From: Bradyrhizobium sp. CB1015
GTDB lineage: Bacteria > Pseudomonadota > Alphaproteobacteria > Rhizobiales > Xanthobacteraceae
NCBI RefSeq assembly: GCF_025200925.1
Contig: NZ_CP104174.1
Span: 6,200,001 to 6,264,000 of the forward strand
Direction of reading: 5' to 3'
DNA: 64,000 bases
Below are positions 62,377 to 64,000 of the stretch, piece after piece. Each line of letters begins with the position of its first letter. Position 1 is the first letter of the stretch. Both the position numbers and the translations under genes were made by a program. Under the pieces are notes generated by a model that had not been told where the DNA came from, did no database searches, and worked only from the letters and a program-made list of their open reading frames with translations.

Positions 62377-63789
62377 TTACGACCTTTGATAGTCGTCTTC
62401 AATCCGGATGATGTCGTCTTCCCCGAGATAAGAGCCGGTCTGGACCTCGATCAGCTCCAGCTGGATCTTGCCGGGATTCTCCATCCGGTGGACGGCGCCC
62501 ATGGGGATGTAGATCGACTCGTTCTCGTGCACCGTCTTCACCGTCTCGTTGACGGTCACCTGCGCCGTGCCGCGGACCACGATCCAGTGCTCGGCACGAT
62601 GGTGGTGCTTCTGCAGCGACAGCCGCCCGCCCGGCTTCACCACGATGCGCTTGACCTGGTGCCGCTCGCCATTGTCGACGGATTGATAGCTGCCCCAGGG
62701 CCGGTGCACCTTCAGATGCTCTTCCGTGACCTTCGGCGCGACCGCCTTCAGCTTCGTCACCAGGCGCTTCAGCCCGTTGGCATCCTTCTGGCGCGAGACC
62801 AGCACCGCGTCCGCCGTGGCGACCACGACGAGATCGTCGACGCCTTCGAGCGCGACCAGCGCGGAATCCGTGGTGACGTTGCAGTTGCGGGAATCCTCGA
62901 ACACCGCGGTGCCGTGCGCGGCATTGCCCAGCGCGTCCTTCTCGGACAATTCCCACACCGCGTGCCAGGAGCCCACATCGGACCAGCCGCACGACACCGG
63001 CACCACGGCGGCGCGCGAGGTCTTCTCCATCACCGCATAATCGATCGAGATCGCCTTGGCCGCGCCGAACGCCTCAAGCTCCAGCGTGACGAAGCCGAGA
63101 TCGCGGCCGGCATTGTTGACCGCATCGGTGACGGCCTCGACGCTTGCCGCATCGACCTTGCGGTATTCGTCGAGCAGCACGCTCGCCGGGAACATGAAGT
63201 TGCCGCTGTTCCAGAGATAGCCGGAATTGACGTAGTCGGAAGCCTTCACCGCATCCGGCTTCTCGACGAAGCGCGCAACCGCATGCACCTCGCCCGAGAT
63301 CACCTCGCCCGGATTGATATAGCCGTATTCGGTGGCCGGCCGCTCCGGCTTGATGCCGAAGGTGACGATGCGCCCGGCATTCGCGGCCGCAAGGCCCTCG
63401 CGGCAGGCGGCGACGAAGGCGGCATTATTCTGCACGACGTGATCGGCAGCGAGCGCGAGCACGATCGCCTCATTGGCGCGGTTCTGCGCAAACACGGCGC
63501 CGGCGGCGATCGCAGGGCCGGAATCGCGCCGCATCGGCTCGAGGATCACGTCGGCCTCGATGCCGATCTCGGCGAGCTGCTCCAGCACCATGAAGCGATA
63601 GGACGCGTTGGTGATGACGATCGGCCGGTCGAACAGGGAAGGCTCGGACACGCGCAGCAGCGTGTCCTGGAACGTCGAGCGCGTGCCGAACAGCGGCAGG
63701 AACTGCTTGGGGCGCACCTCGCGCGAGGCGGGCCACAGCCGAGTGCCGGCACCGCCGCACATGATCAGGGGGATTATGCGTTTGTCCAT
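62377..63789 (-). CDS. manC: Mannose-1-phosphate guanylyltransferase/mannose-6-phosphate isomerase
   Basis: A 470-residue type II bifunctional enzyme: pyrophosphorylase signature LIMCGGAGTRLWPASREVRPKQF in part, FVEKP near 185-190, and a C-terminal cupin-type isomerase domain (HRPWGSYQSVDNGERHQVKRI, SLQKHHHRAEHW). It makes GDP-mannose for exopolysaccharide or O-antigen. Start 63789 gives the canonical MDKRIIPLIMCGGAG. It begins 7 bp after the upstream epimerase gene, so the two are in one operon. Confidence 0.95.
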   Translation of the reverse strand: MDKRIIPLIMCGGAGTRLWPASREVRPKQFLPLFGTRSTFQDTLLRVSEPSLFDRPIVITNASYRFMVLEQLAEIGIEADVILEPMRRDSGPAIAAGAVFAQNRANEAIVLALAADHVVQNNAAFVAACREGLAAANAGRIVTFGIKPERPATEYGYINPGEVISGEVHAVARFVEKPDAVKASDYVNSGYLWNSGNFMFPASVLLDEYRKVDAASVEAVTDAVNNAGRDLGFVTLELEAFGAAKAISIDYAVMEKTSRAAVVPVSCGWSDVGSWHAVWELSEKDALGNAAHGTAVFEDSRNCNVTTDSALVALEGVDDLVVVATADAVLVSRQKDANGLKRLVTKLKAVAPKVTEEHLKVHRPWGSYQSVDNGERHQVKRIVVKPGGRLSLQKHHHRAEHWIVVRGTAQVTVNETVKTVHENESIYIPMGAVHRMENPGKIQLELIEVQTGSYLGEDDIIRIEDDYQRS

Positions 63790-63796
63790 CGTGATC

Positions 63797-64000
63797 TCAA
63801 ACCTTGAAATAGTCCCGATACCAGGTGACGAAATGATGGACCCCATGCTCGATCGGCGTTGACGGTGCAAAGCCGGTGTCGCGCATCAGATCCTCGACAT
63901 CCGCGAACGTTTCCAGCACATCTCCCGGCTGCATCGGCAGCAATTCTTTGATCGCCGACCGGCCCAGCTCCCGCTCCAGAAGACCGACGACGTGCATCAG
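63797..64000 (-). CDS. C-terminal end of a UDP-sugar 4-epimerase (truncated by window edge)
   Basis: Only the last ~67 residues are in view, entering from beyond 64000: LLERELGRSAIKELLPMQPGDVLETFADVEDLMRDTGF then FVTWYRDYFKV. This end is characteristic of UDP-glucuronate 4-epimerase/CapI-type SDR proteins (LPMQPGDV, WYRDYF). The catalytic part is outside the window. Confidence 0.85.
   Translation of the reverse strand: MMHVVGLLERELGRSAIKELLPMQPGDVLETFADVEDLMRDTGFAPSTPIEHGVHHFVTWYRDYFKV

Overview
The window looks like a chromosomal segment of a Bradyrhizobium-type alphaproteobacterium. This is inferred from the very high GC and codon use, a perfect EcfG-type stress promoter, a CtrA-type box, a growth-pole-ring-type giant protein, DUF1127 proteins, and several families of short palindromic repeats of the kind that litter Bradyrhizobium intergenic DNA. 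I see no rRNA, tRNA, CRISPR array, complete insertion sequence, integrase or phage gene. It reads as core genome with no genomic island.

Layout. 0-9 kb: msrB and an FAD oxidoreductase, sixA, a universal stress protein, a DUF1127 protein, a MocR-type regulator, small membrane proteins, and a YciE/DUF892 ferritin-like gene with a clear EcfG promoter. 9-11.4 kb: an exported SGNH hydrolase followed by a possible small RNA. 11.4-18 kb: a complete hexarate route (LysR regulator, kdgD, gudD, 2-oxoglutarate semialdehyde dehydrogenase, garD) converting glucarate and galactarate to 2-oxoglutarate. 18-26.6 kb: MipA/OmpV porin divergent from a response regulator/histidine kinase pair with an OmpR-like tandem operator between them, then a ferredoxin-NADP reductase, a thioesterase, a [2Fe-2S] ferredoxin and an Hpt protein. 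27-32.7 kb: a 1,900-residue membrane-anchored coiled-coil protein built from 22- and 44-residue repeats, resembling GPR/RgsE of polar-growing Rhizobiales, with a CtrA-type box upstream. 33-36 kb: a Mla-type lipid transport operon (mlaE with fused STAS, mlaF, mlaD). 36-47.4 kb: Ala-Glu epimerase-family enzyme, MFS transporter, FucU-like mutarotase, caspase-like protein, threonine dehydratase, glycosyltransferase with LpxH-like phosphatase, thiD. 47.6-49.6 kb: a hybrid histidine kinase whose N-terminal membrane domain has every copper/ethylene-binding residue of plant ETR1. 50-57 kb: cytochromes c, a CHRD protein, a Cys/Met-metabolism PLP enzyme, an orphan form II CoxL-like molybdenum subunit, and a frameshifted DUF1127 gene. 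57.6-64 kb: DoxX, murJ, then a nucleotide-sugar/surface-polysaccharide block (DegT aminotransferase, Gfo/Idh oxidoreductase, manC, and the end of a sugar epimerase) running off the window.

Themes: cell envelope and polar growth (GPR-like protein, Mla, MurJ, MipA, LPS/EPS sugars), signalling (two histidine kinases, Hpt), stress and redox repair (MsrB, USP, YciE, ferredoxin/FNR, cytochrome c'), and sugar-acid catabolism. Dispersed repeats separate most units, and at least four supply the stop codon of the neighbouring gene. Many very long open frames opposite the GC-rich genes are antisense shadows and are left out. Names of families and pathways rest on recognised motifs; no database search was run.
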